Of a DNA stretch of 37,773 nt, positions 1 through 7,781 are shown piece by piece. How positions within the stretch are numbered: the stretch's first letter is position 1; each line of letters starts with the position of its first letter. Source of the stretch: Bacteroidaceae bacterium (GTDB lineage Bacteria; Bacteroidota; Bacteroidia; Bacteroidales; Bacteroidaceae); contig JAFWAX010000028.1 of NCBI GenBank assembly GCA_017507385.1, positions 1 to 37,773 of the forward strand, in the 5' to 3' direction. The notes beneath the pieces were generated by a model. The model searched no databases. It was not told the DNA's origin and saw only the letters and a program-made list of their open reading frames with translations. The translations under genes and the position numbers were made by a program.

Positions 1-1
1 C

Positions 2-685
2 GCCGATCAGGCGATGGTCGGCTCCCTGGGCATCGCAGCAACCGGCGCGGTTTCGGTTTCCAATCCGTTCATCTTCCTGCTCAACGGCGTAGTGATCGCC
101 ATGGGCGTAGGTCTTACGGCATACATTGCCCGAAGCGTGGGCGCGAAGAACTACGACGCGGCAAAATCCTACATACGGCATGCCTTCCTGCTTTTGGGAT
201 ACATCGGTGTGCCGCTGGCGTTGACCATTACGTCATTGCACCGAATGATTCCCGTATGGATGGGCGCGGAGACCGACGTACTGCCGGGGGCGCAGGAATA
301 TCTGCTCATCACCTCGGTATTCCGCATATTCACCATGATGATGATGGTACTCGGTTCGGTATTCCGCGGGCGCGGCGATACGAAAACGCCGCTTCGCATC
401 AACATTTGCACCAATCTCCTGAACATCACCGGCAATTACCTGCTCATTTTTCCCTGTCATGACATCATCACCCCTGCCCTGACCATTCCGCTGATCAGTC
501 TTGACATTCCCTCATTCACCATCCCCATGATCGGCGCGGGCATGGGCGTGGCGGGCGCGGCGCTCTCGACGGGCATTTCGTGGTTTGTGTCACAACCTCG
601 AGAAGGACTTCAAGGTGAACATCGAGGTGAACCACGCAACACTCGCTGGCCACACATTCGAGCACGAACTCGCTGTAGCTGTTGA
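2..685 (+). CDS. MATE-family efflux transporter, internal fragment
   Basis: Partial inner-membrane multidrug/cation antiporter. The reading frame is already open at base 2 (ADQAMVGSLG...), so roughly the first 40 residues lie outside the window. Several hydrophobic helices are visible, with the MATE-like run GVGLTAYIARSVGAKN, a charged FRGRGDTKTPLRIN loop and TNLLNITGNYLLIF. Similarity stops at about GISWF (base 587). From there to the stop at 685 the frame reads xylA sequence out of frame, so the last ~33 residues are not MATE protein. The MATE part is clearly richer in GC than the rest of the window (41 of the first 60 bases are G or C) and prefers GCG, GGC and CTG codons. It may therefore come from another locus or another genome. 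Confidence 0.75.
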   Translation, partial: ADQAMVGSLGIAATGAVSVSNPFIFLLNGVVIAMGVGLTAYIARSVGAKNYDAAKSYIRHAFLLLGYIGVPLALTITSLHRMIPVWMGAETDVLPGAQEYLLITSVFRIFTMMMMVLGSVFRGRGDTKTPLRINICTNLLNITGNYLLIFPCHDIITPALTIPLISLDIPSFTIPMIGAGMGVAGAALSTGISWFVSQPREGLQGEHRGEPRNTRWPHIRARTRCSC

Positions 686-1133
686 CAACGGCATGCTCGG
701 TTCTATCGACGCAAACCGTGGCGACTACCAGAATGGCTGGGATACAGACCAGTTCCCAATCGACCAGTACGAACTCGTTCAGGCTTGGATGGAAATCATC
801 CGTGGCGGCGGTCTCGGCACAGGTGGTACAAACTTCGATGCTAAGACTCGTCGCAACTCTACCGACCTCGAAGACATCTTCATCGCTCACATCGCAGGTA
901 TGGACGCTATGGCTCGCGCTCTTGAGTCAGCAGCAAAGCTCCTCGAAGAGTCTCCATACAAGGCAATGAAGGCTGCACGTTACGCTTCATTCAACAGCGG
1001 TATCGGCAAGGACTTCGAAGACGGCAAGCTCACACTCGAGCAGGTTTACGAGTACGGCAAGAAGGTTGGCGAGCCAAAGCAGACTTCTGGCAAGCAGGAG
1101 CTCTACGAAGCAATCGTTGCAATGTACGCATAA
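591..1133 (+). CDS. xylA: Xylose isomerase, C-terminal 180 residues only
   Basis: Xylose isomerase converts D-xylose to D-xylulose, a metal-dependent cytoplasmic step. The segment matches the conserved C-terminal part of the enzyme: HNLEKDFKVNIEVNHATLAGHTFEHEL, then GMLGSIDANRGD, GWDTDQFP and GGTNFDAK, which carry substrate- and metal-binding residues, ending EPKQTSGKQELYEAIVAMYA. A full enzyme is about 435-440 residues, so the first ~255 are missing. Homology begins at the CAC codon at 591; there is no credible start, only a TTG at 585. The 5' part is replaced by MATE sequence in another frame. Codon use (CGT, AAG, GAC) is that of a highly expressed gene and unlike the MATE part. Followed by a strong hairpin at 1159-1198. 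Confidence 0.93.
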   Translation, partial: HNLEKDFKVNIEVNHATLAGHTFEHELAVAVDNGMLGSIDANRGDYQNGWDTDQFPIDQYELVQAWMEIIRGGGLGTGGTNFDAKTRRNSTDLEDIFIAHIAGMDAMARALESAAKLLEESPYKAMKAARYASFNSGIGKDFEDGKLTLEQVYEYGKKVGEPKQTSGKQELYEAIVAMYA

Positions 1134-1158
1134 GCCAACGATACATAACCTACAAAAA

Positions 1159-1198
1159 CGCACCCCTCGACTCCGAAGCATCGGATCCGAGGGGTGCG
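1159..1198 (+). terminator. Strong hairpin after xylA, terminator-like
   Basis: Perfect 11-bp stem CGCACCCCTCG/CGAGGGGTGCG (1159-1169 with 1188-1198), plus an inner TCCG/CGGA stem, 25 bases after the xylA stop. No U-run follows. The right arm can instead pair with 1208-1223, giving an alternative hairpin. Confidence 0.6.
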
Positions 1199-1256
1199 CT
1201 GCATCGTACCCCTCGGGTCCGATATTCTTGCACAAGGCAAACTCGAAAACTCTCCA

Positions 1257-1370
1257 CCTTGCTCCCTACATATACGCATGCCGTGTGCATAATATTTAAA
1301 ACACCGCCAATGAAATATTTCGTCCACGGTGTTTTAAATATTACGCACACGGCAAATACGCAGAGCAAGG
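1257..1370. repeat. Palindromic intergenic element, copy 1
   Basis: Long imperfect palindrome centred at 1316.5, in the convergent gap between xylA and ridA. The arms 1279-1306 and 1327-1354 are near-perfect reverse complements containing ATAATATTTAAAACACCG and CGGTGTTTTAAATATTAC. The centre is GAAATATTTC (1312-1321) flanked by less conserved spacers. Outer ends CCTTGCTC (1257-1264) and GAGCAAGG (1363-1370) pair as well. Two further copies lie near 12370 and 20758, both also in convergent gaps. It may act as a bidirectional terminator or be a non-autonomous mobile repeat; the sequence does not decide. Confidence 0.85.
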
Positions 1371-1401
1371 AAGAGCTTATAATTCAGCTACCCATCCAAT
1401 A

Positions 1402-1782
1402 TCAGCGTGAGGCAATTGCTTCAATCTCGATATTTGCTCCCTTAGGCAAGGCTGCAACGGCAAAAGCCGAACGCGCAGGATATGGCGCTTGAAAAAACTC
1501 TGCATACACGTCGTTGACAGCCGCAAAGTTATTGATATCAGCCAGCAGAACTGTCACTTTCACAACGTTTTCCATACCCAATCCGGCTTCAGCCAATATA
1601 TTCTTGATGTTTGTCAGGCTCTGGCGTGCTTCTATCTGTATTCCTCCTTCTACAAAAGAACCTGTTGAGGGGTCAATAGGCAACTGCCCACTCACATAGA
1701 CAAAGCCATTTGCCTCTATAGCCTGACTGTAAGGCCCTATGGCAGCAGGCGCATAAGTTGTGTTAATTGCTTTTATCTTCAT
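1402..1782 (-). CDS. ridA: RidA family enamine/imine deaminase
   Basis: RidA hydrolyses reactive enamine/imine intermediates (such as 2-aminoacrylate from PLP enzymes) to ketoacids and ammonia in the cytoplasm. The 126-residue product has the family pattern: AINTTYAPAAIGPYSQAIEANGFVYVSGQLPIDPSTG near the N-terminus, QSLTNIKNILAEAGLGMENVVKVTVLLADINNFAAVNDVY in the middle and the PARSAFAVAALPKGANIEIEAIA ending, which includes the conserved Arg. The frame is open to 1857, but the ATG at 1782 is chosen because it gives normal family length and a TAACTTTG promoter element at 1815-1822 lies within the longer frame. Monocistronic, convergent with xylA and divergent from the 1949 gene. Confidence 0.95.
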   Translation of the reverse strand: MKIKAINTTYAPAAIGPYSQAIEANGFVYVSGQLPIDPSTGSFVEGGIQIEARQSLTNIKNILAEAGLGMENVVKVTVLLADINNFAAVNDVYAEFFQAPYPARSAFAVAALPKGANIEIEAIASR

Positions 1783-1814
1783 TCTGACTCTAATAAAGTT
1801 TTTGTTTCTTACAA

Positions 1815-1822
1815 CAAAGTTA
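1815..1822 (-). promoter_or_regulatory. Bacteroidetes -7 promoter element for ridA
   Basis: Reads TAACTTTG on the minus strand, an exact match to TAnnTTTG. It predicts a start of transcription near 1810 and a leader of about 28 bases before the ATG at 1782. It also argues against translation starting at 1857. Confidence 0.6.
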
Positions 1823-1896
1823 AGCACTTTAGCCCTATCGGGCAATTCTAACGCCATTTTATTCGCTCTTTTTACAACAAAATGGAAATATATTAG

Positions 1897-1904
1897 TAAC
1901 TTTG
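1897..1904 (+). promoter_or_regulatory. -7 promoter element for the 1949 membrane-protein gene
   Basis: TAACTTTG matches TAnnTTTG. The expected transcript start is near 1908, about 40 bases before the ATG at 1949. The -33 region (about 1869-1877, TTTTTAC) is weak. Confidence 0.55.
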
Positions 1905-1948
1905 CACATATATTTTACTCTTTCTAACTCAAAATCAAAAAGAAGACC

Positions 1949-2656
1949 ATGGCAAATTACTCTTTAAACATCAACGATGCAATCAGTGCTGGCTGGGAAT
2001 ATGCTAAAAAGCACGGCATACTCATTGCTGTCATCTACTTTGTTACAATAATGATAAGCAATCTGCTACAAAACTTCAATACACAAAACTTTGACCCCGA
2101 CACATACACCATGCTTGGCGAACGCATAGCACAAGGTGACACTGACGCTATTAACAGGTTGGTGGAATTATACACCAATTCTGGTTCATGGCTTGCCTAC
2201 ATAGCTGGCATCATTCTCTCTATCATTGTGAACGTAGGCCTTTACAACCTTGCTCTCGGCTTAACAAACGGCAAATATACAGAAGTTTGCTTTGACGCCT
2301 TCAAACTCCCATTACCAGTTTACTTGAAAGTCGCAATTGTACAGATTGTTGTCGCTATTCTCACCTGTATCGCTGCTTTGTTCTGCATCATTCCCGCATT
2401 CTATGTAGGTCCTCGCTTAAGCCAAGCTACATTCTATCTCCTTGATCATCCAGAGGCAGGCATCATGGATGCTATCCAAGCCAGCTGGAAAATGACACAG
2501 GGCAATGTCCTTGCGTTGATAGGTTTCAACATCATTTTCTTCTTTATCTTTATCGCTGGCTTTCTCTGTTGCTGCGTTGGCTACTACTTCACACTGGCAA
2601 TAAGCCTCTTTGCTGCGACTGCTGTTTACTATCAGTTGAAGGGGAATTTAGTATAA
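1949..2656 (+). CDS. Multi-pass inner-membrane protein, DUF975/GPDPase-membrane-domain-like
   Basis: A 235-residue hydrophobic protein without enzymatic motifs. It starts with a short amphipathic segment (YSLNINDAISAGWEYAKKHG), followed by about five to six membrane segments: roughly residues 24-40, 84-105, 128-158, 188-210 and 208-228. The run LSQATFYLLDHPEAGIMDAIQASWKMTQGN between helices resembles the conserved SW-x-hydrophobic loop of DUF975 and the membrane domain of glycerophosphodiester phosphodiesterase. The family link is a judgement from pattern, not a firm identification, and no function is assigned. It is the first gene of a plus-strand series and has its own TAnnTTTG element. Confidence 0.8.
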   Translation: MANYSLNINDAISAGWEYAKKHGILIAVIYFVTIMISNLLQNFNTQNFDPDTYTMLGERIAQGDTDAINRLVELYTNSGSWLAYIAGIILSIIVNVGLYNLALGLTNGKYTEVCFDAFKLPLPVYLKVAIVQIVVAILTCIAALFCIIPAFYVGPRLSQATFYLLDHPEAGIMDAIQASWKMTQGNVLALIGFNIIFFFIFIAGFLCCCVGYYFTLAISLFAATAVYYQLKGNLV

Positions 2657-2723
2657 ACAATTTCCGTCCACCTCACCCTTCATTCCAAAAACTTTTGATT
2701 TTTAGAATTAAAGAAACAAAATA

Positions 2724-4481
2724 ATGACTAATAGTTTAACATATACAAGACTTCTCATTGCCGTTTTTATGCTGGCAATGAGAGGTTTTGTTTGGGGCGG
2801 CACTATAACAGACGTACTTAACGTCGAGATTGTAGGCAGCCGTACTTCTTATGGCGACTGGAGCGTCAAGAGTTCTCGTTCTACAGCCGTCTATGCAGGA
2901 TATAGCACAGGAAAGTCTTCCATTCAACTTCAAACTATAAATAATAAAAAATCCAGCATCATCACTACCATATCTGGCGGTAAGGCCGTACGGATTTCCG
3001 TTAACTTTTATACTGGCACAACCAAAGGGAATGGGATAACTATATACGGGAAAAACACCGCCTATAAGAGTGCAGAAGATTTGTACGATACAAATAAAAA
3101 AGGAACAAAAATTGGATCCATTCTTTGCAATAAAACAACAGAAACAGCAGAACTGACCATCACTGGCAACTACGAATATATTGGTATATGCGCTGGAGGA
3201 GATTACAGCATAAATCTTTCCGACATCTCCATAGAATGGGAAGATGACAGCTATCAGGACACTGCTGACAAAACAGCTACAACGACCTCCTTCCCCCAAA
3301 GTGCTTATAAAGTCTTTTGGGGTGATAGTTTCACTGCGCCCCAAGCATCTGTGTCTATCGGAGATGCAACAGTCACTTATTCAAGCTCGAACGAATCTGT
3401 CGCAACAGTCGATGCGGCAACGGGAGAGGTCACATTAAAAGCAGCAGGAACAACCACAATTACCGCATTCTATGCTGGCGATGAAACTTACTCGGAAAGC
3501 TCCGCAAGCTACACGCTGACCGTACAGAACACGAGAAATTTCGTTTGGGATGCCACAACTATCTATACAGAGAATACCACGCTGGGGATTGTTACAGATG
3601 GCATAAGTCCTGTCACCTTTACTTTCGCAAAAAATGATGCAGACCATTCCCCTGCCTACTACGCTGAAGGAAATTTTATACAAACGTCCTATAAGAACAC
3701 TATCAAAACGACTGTTCCAGAAGGGTATCTCATCACCGGAATCCAGATTGCTTATATCTTTGGCTACGGATATGCTTTCACGCCTAACAAGGGAAGTTTT
3801 TCCGTTGAGAATCTCATCGGCAATTGGACAGGTCTCTCTTCTTCCGTCACTCTAAAATCAACAGCAGGTGCCAGATTCACCACTATAACAGTGTCATACA
3901 CAAAGCTCTCCGAAGTCGGTACAACCACAGTTTCTGCCGCAGGAGTAGCGACTTTCTGCCCTGAAACCTCAGTTATTGTAGGAGATGGCACACACTCATC
4001 CATTGTTACAGGAGTTGACAATACAGGAATGCTGATACAAGAAGATATCGAGATGATTCCTGCAGGTACGGGCGTCATGCTCTTTGGTGCAGGAAGCTAC
4101 ACACTCTACTCTTGCGCAAACCTCGACGTTCCTTCTCCAGTTACCAACTGGCTGGTCGGCGTAACAACAGATACGCCTGCAATCGTTGACACTCACGTGC
4201 TTCAGAATGGCGAAGACGGCATTGCCTTCTACCATGTCAAAACAGCTGGCATAACAACAGTTACAGCTGGAAAAGCATACCTCAAGCTCGATGGAGCAGC
4301 CCAAGCTAAAACCATCCGCATTTTCGATGAAAAAGAATCTACAGGCATTGGTGCGGTACAGGAAACAAACAAGATACAATCCATCCACACCATTAACGGA
4401 ATAAGAATATCTCAGCCTGTCAAAGGAATCAATATCATCCTGTTAGAAAACGGGAAAACCATCAAGTTCATCAAGCCATAA
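2724..4481 (+). CDS. Secreted protein with BIG_2 Ig-like domain and C-terminal tail
   Basis: A 585-residue exported protein. The hydrophobic N-terminus (about residues 8-24) is a signal peptide. Residues ~28-172 form a beta-rich domain (SGGKAVRISVNFYTG..., ITIYGKNTAY) common in Bacteroidales secreted proteins. Residues ~190-268 are a BIG_2 Ig-like domain (VTYSSSNESVATVDAATGEVTLKAAGTTTITAFYAG...YTLTV). A second beta-rich unit spans ~272-395. The tail from ~545 (SIHTINGIRISQPVKGINIILLENGKTIKFIKP) resembles a sorting-type C-terminal domain and recurs in the M6 protease (20857-22401) and the partial gene at 37085. metF begins only 9 bases downstream, so the two are probably cotranscribed. No catalytic motif was seen. 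Confidence 0.8.
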   Translation: MTNSLTYTRLLIAVFMLAMRGFVWGGTITDVLNVEIVGSRTSYGDWSVKSSRSTAVYAGYSTGKSSIQLQTINNKKSSIITTISGGKAVRISVNFYTGTTKGNGITIYGKNTAYKSAEDLYDTNKKGTKIGSILCNKTTETAELTITGNYEYIGICAGGDYSINLSDISIEWEDDSYQDTADKTATTTSFPQSAYKVFWGDSFTAPQASVSIGDATVTYSSSNESVATVDAATGEVTLKAAGTTTITAFYAGDETYSESSASYTLTVQNTRNFVWDATTIYTENTTLGIVTDGISPVTFTFAKNDADHSPAYYAEGNFIQTSYKNTIKTTVPEGYLITGIQIAYIFGYGYAFTPNKGSFSVENLIGNWTGLSSSVTLKSTAGARFTTITVSYTKLSEVGTTTVSAAGVATFCPETSVIVGDGTHSSIVTGVDNTGMLIQEDIEMIPAGTGVMLFGAGSYTLYSCANLDVPSPVTNWLVGVTTDTPAIVDTHVLQNGEDGIAFYHVKTAGITTVTAGKAYLKLDGAAQAKTIRIFDEKESTGIGAVQETNKIQSIHTINGIRISQPVKGINIILLENGKTIKFIKP

Positions 4482-4490
4482 GGCAAAAAC

Positions 4491-5444
4491 ATGACCATCT
4501 CAGAACTCATCAACAAGACCGAGAAGACCGCATTCTCCTTCGAAGTGCTCCCTCCTCTCAAAGGAACGGGTACTTCTGCATTGTTTCGTACAATCGACAC
4601 CCTGAAAGAATTTGCTCCTGAATACATCAACATCACCACACACCGAAGCGAATACATCTATGTGGAACAACCTGATGGCACCTACATACGCCATTTCATG
4701 CGCCGCCGCCCAGGTACAGTCGCTGTTGCAAGCGCTATCATGCAGAAGTACAATATCAAAGTCGTTCCCCATGTCGTGGTGAGTGGCATGACAAAAGAAG
4801 AGATCGAATACACATTGCTTGACCTCCAGTTCTTAGGAATCCAGGACATTCTCGTTCTGCGAGGAGACAAAGCCAAGGATGATGCCAAATTCCAACCCAC
4901 CAAAGATGGCTACAGCCATGCCACCGAACTCATCGAGCAAGTAAACCTCTTCAACCAAGGATTCTTCGTTGACGGCACTCCCATTAAAACGCATGGTATC
5001 CCGTTCTCTTATGGCGTAGCGGCTTATCCTGAAAAGCATGAAGAAGCTCCCAATCTGGAATTCGACCTTCAGATTCTCAAACAGAAGCAAGACCTCGGTG
5101 CCGACTATGCTGTCACTCAAATTTTCTATGACAACGACAAATACTTCCAGTTTGTAGAGCGCGCAAGACAAGCAGGCATCACCATCCCCATCATTCCTGG
5201 TATCAAGCCGATGGCCAAGCTTAGCCAGTTCAACGTGCTGCCAAAGACATTCCACCTTGACTTGCCCGAGGCATTGTCCAAAGCCGTAGAACAATGCAAA
5301 ACCGATGAGGAGGTGAAACAAGTGGGCATCGAATGGGGCATCCAGCAATGCAAAGAACTGATGCGCCATCAAGTGCCAAGCATACATTTCTATACCGTCA
5401 GCGCCGTTGACAGCATCAGACAGATTGCCAAAGAGATATACTAA
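4491..5444 (+). CDS. metF: 5,10-methylenetetrahydrofolate reductase
   Basis: Flavoprotein that reduces 5,10-methylene-THF to 5-methyl-THF, the methyl donor for methionine synthesis. At 317 residues it has the usual bacterial length and TIM-barrel fold. Visible motifs are the N-terminal FSFEVLPP with Glu18 (the catalytic Glu of the family), YINITTHRSEY, VVPHVVVSG, DILVLRGDKAKDD with the FAD-contacting Asp126, GVAAYPEKHEEAPN, LGADYAVTQIFYDN and IIPGIKPM. The family C-terminus CKELMRHQVPSIHFYTVS is intact. It sits 9 bases after the secreted Ig-like gene and 23 before holB. Confidence 0.97.
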   Translation: MTISELINKTEKTAFSFEVLPPLKGTGTSALFRTIDTLKEFAPEYINITTHRSEYIYVEQPDGTYIRHFMRRRPGTVAVASAIMQKYNIKVVPHVVVSGMTKEEIEYTLLDLQFLGIQDILVLRGDKAKDDAKFQPTKDGYSHATELIEQVNLFNQGFFVDGTPIKTHGIPFSYGVAAYPEKHEEAPNLEFDLQILKQKQDLGADYAVTQIFYDNDKYFQFVERARQAGITIPIIPGIKPMAKLSQFNVLPKTFHLDLPEALSKAVEQCKTDEEVKQVGIEWGIQQCKELMRHQVPSIHFYTVSAVDSIRQIAKEIY

Positions 5445-5467
5445 CAGCATAAAAAAGAGAGAAAACC

Positions 5468-6559
5468 ATGACCTTCAGTGACATCATAGGACAAGACACC
5501 ATCAAGCAACACCTGCTCAACGAACATCAGCAGGGAAGAGTGCCCCATGCCTTGATGCTCTGTGGTCCAGAAGGATGCGGTGCTCTCCCCTTGGCATTAG
5601 CTTATGCCCAAATGCTGCTCGGAAACTGCGCCATGGCAGAGAAATTGCAACACCCAGACCTTCATTTTGTTTTCCCTATCTATAAGAAAAACAGCGGGAA
5701 AGACACATTCTGCGATGAATTTCTAAAGGAATGGCGAGAACAATTGCTCACCCATCCCTACTTCGGCATGTCTGAATGGATGAGCACAGCCGGTGCAGAC
5801 AACCAGCAACTCATGATTTATGCCAGCGAAAGCGATGCAATCCTGCGAAAACTCAGCCTCAAGTCTAGTCAAGGAGGGTATAAAATCATGCTCATCTGGC
5901 TGCCCGAAAAGATGAACATCGAGTGTGCAAACAAGATGCTCAAGCTTCTGGAAGAACCGCCTACACAAACCGTATTCCTCCTTGTCAGCGAACATCCAGA
6001 CCAAGTACTGCAGACCATCCGCAGCCGCACACAAATGATGACAGTGCCACGTCTCACAGAACAAGACATCGAACAGGCACTCATCAACCACTACAACGTG
6101 CTGCCTGCAGACGCTCACCGCATCGCACGTTCCAGCGCAGGCAACATGGCACAGGCGTTACGCACCATCACCAGCGATACAGACAACCAATATTTCTTTG
6201 ACATGTTTGTTGAACTCATGCGACTTTCCTATGTTCGCAAAGTCAAAGAGATGAAACTCTGGAGCGATAACGCAGGCAGCATGGGGCGCGAGCGCATCAA
6301 AGCATTTCTCGAATACTGCCAAAAGATGATTCGCGAAAACTTCATCTACAACTTTGGACGGCAGCCAGAACTCAACTACATGTCAGAACAAGAGATGCAA
6401 TTTGCCGTCAAGTTCGCTCCCTACATCAATGAACGCAACGTCATCGGAATCATGGAGGAACTGTCTCTGGCACAACGAGATATTGCACAAAACGCAAACG
6501 CAAAAATCGTCTTTTTCGATTTTGCTCTCAAAATGATTGTACTCATCAAAAACAGATAA
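5468..6559 (+). CDS. holB: DNA polymerase III delta-prime subunit
   Basis: Component of the clamp loader that opens the beta sliding clamp in replication. Residues 1-60 match the start of AAA+ clamp-loader subunits (FSDIIGQDTIKQHLLNEHQQGRVPHALMLCGPEGCGALPLALAYAQ). The P-loop lacks the Lys of Walker A (GPEGCGA), as expected for the non-ATPase delta-prime subunit. The middle has KIMLIWLPEKMNIECANKMLKLLEEPP and TIRSRTQ, the conserved delta-prime motifs. The C-terminal half (~210-363) is the helical collar region. Length 363 is normal for Bacteroidetes. It lies in a run with ricT and gldH, an arrangement I recall from other Bacteroidetes. Confidence 0.93.
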   Translation: MTFSDIIGQDTIKQHLLNEHQQGRVPHALMLCGPEGCGALPLALAYAQMLLGNCAMAEKLQHPDLHFVFPIYKKNSGKDTFCDEFLKEWREQLLTHPYFGMSEWMSTAGADNQQLMIYASESDAILRKLSLKSSQGGYKIMLIWLPEKMNIECANKMLKLLEEPPTQTVFLLVSEHPDQVLQTIRSRTQMMTVPRLTEQDIEQALINHYNVLPADAHRIARSSAGNMAQALRTITSDTDNQYFFDMFVELMRLSYVRKVKEMKLWSDNAGSMGRERIKAFLEYCQKMIRENFIYNFGRQPELNYMSEQEMQFAVKFAPYINERNVIGIMEELSLAQRDIAQNANAKIVFFDFALKMIVLIKNR

Positions 6560-6589
6560 ATTACTAATTGAAACTACTAAATATATAAT

Positions 6590-7720
6590 ATGACAGACTT
6601 TAAATGCGGAAACTGCCATGGCAGCATCAGTGCAAAAGGATGCAGCCAACGAGCAGACAAACTGAATACATACGACTGGCTGGCCGACCTCCCCGACAAT
6701 GCCGCAGCATGCAACATTGTGGAGGTACAGTTCAAACCGCCACGCAAAGGATACTTCATCAACGAGAACAATCTCCAGCTGGAGAAAGGCGACATTGTCG
6801 CCGTTGAAGCAAGTCCAGGGCACGACATCGGCACCGTCACAATGACAGGACGACTTGTACCACTGCAACTGAAGAAGGCCAACCTCAAGCCAGGAACCGA
6901 ACTCAAGAAAATCTACCGTAAAGCAAGGCAAGTTGACATCGATAAGTTCAACGAAGCAAAGAGCCGTGAACATGCCACGATGATTGAAAGCCGGCAAATA
7001 GCCCTTGGGCTCGGACTCAACATGAAGATTGGAGATGTTGAATACCAAGGCGATGGAAACAAAGCCATATTCTACTACATAGCCGATGAGCGCGTTGATT
7101 TCCGCCAACTCATCAAAGTACTGGCCGATCGTTTCCATGTACGCATTGAGATGAAGCAAATTGGCGCACGCCAAGAGGCTGGGCGCATCGGTGGAATGGG
7201 ACCATGCGGACGTGAACTGTGCTGTTCAACATGGATGACAAACTTTGTCAGCGTCAGCACCAGCGCCGCACGTTTCCAAGACATCTCACTCAACCCACAG
7301 AAACTTGCCGGCCAATGCGCAAAACTCAAGTGCTGCATGAACTACGAGGTTGACCAGTATATGGAATCGCTCAAGAAACTTCCTTCAAAAGAGATTACGC
7401 TTCACACACAAGACAGCGAATACTTCTTCTTCAAGGCAGATATACTCAGCCACCGAATCACCTACTCGACAGACAAGCGCCTGCTTGTAGGCGAAAAGAC
7501 CATCACTGCACGCCGGGCGTTTGAGGTGATACAGATGAATCGAAACGGCCATAAGCCAGAATCGCTCATCGAAAACGAGCAAGAAACAGTGCCAGCATCC
7601 ATGGACCTTCTCGACCAGGAGAATATCAACCGCTTTGACAACAAGAACTCCAAGCGGAAGAAAGGAAGTTCCAACAAGAAAAAAAACAACAACCGCCGAA
7701 ACAACGGCAAGCAGCAATAA
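6590..7720 (+). CDS. ricT: PSP1-domain protein, RicT/YaaT-like
   Basis: 376 residues with the PSP1 domain (about residues 45-310). Characteristic stretches are CNIVEVQFKPPRKGYFINENN, GDIVAVEASPGHDIGTV, YYIADERVDFRQLIKVLADRFHVRIEMKQIGARQEAGRIGGMGPCGRELCCSTW and KLAGQCAKLKCCMNYE. The cysteine clusters match those of RicT/YaaT, which in Bacillus acts in a complex affecting RNA processing; the role in Bacteroidetes is not settled. The N-terminus carries a further CGNC pair (residues 6-9). The C-terminal ~30 residues are Lys/Asn/Arg-rich and probably disordered (KRKKGSSNKKKNNNRRNNGK), suggesting nucleic-acid contact. Lies 30 bases after holB and 61 before gldH. Confidence 0.92.
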   Translation: MTDFKCGNCHGSISAKGCSQRADKLNTYDWLADLPDNAAACNIVEVQFKPPRKGYFINENNLQLEKGDIVAVEASPGHDIGTVTMTGRLVPLQLKKANLKPGTELKKIYRKARQVDIDKFNEAKSREHATMIESRQIALGLGLNMKIGDVEYQGDGNKAIFYYIADERVDFRQLIKVLADRFHVRIEMKQIGARQEAGRIGGMGPCGRELCCSTWMTNFVSVSTSAARFQDISLNPQKLAGQCAKLKCCMNYEVDQYMESLKKLPSKEITLHTQDSEYFFFKADILSHRITYSTDKRLLVGEKTITARRAFEVIQMNRNGHKPESLIENEQETVPASMDLLDQENINRFDNKNSKRKKGSSNKKKNNNRRNNGKQQ

Positions 7721-7781
7721 CTGTTTGAAACAGACAAATAAAAACTGCCCCGCAGACAACTATCATGTCGAAACTATCAGT

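Noticed and set aside
1103..1368. Small frames in each palindrome giving similar peptides such as IIFKTPxxKYFxxGVLNIMH
   Set aside because: The similarity follows from the palindromic DNA, appears on both strands and in different frames, and has no consistent start; treated as a DNA element and not a protein family.
5468..5700. Loss of function in holB because the P-loop has no Lys
   Set aside because: Delta-prime subunits normally lack the Walker A Lys, so this is the expected state.
7635..7781. Upstream start for gldH
   Set aside because: It overlaps ricT and adds a Lys/Thr-rich stretch before the lipoprotein signal; ATG 7782 is better.
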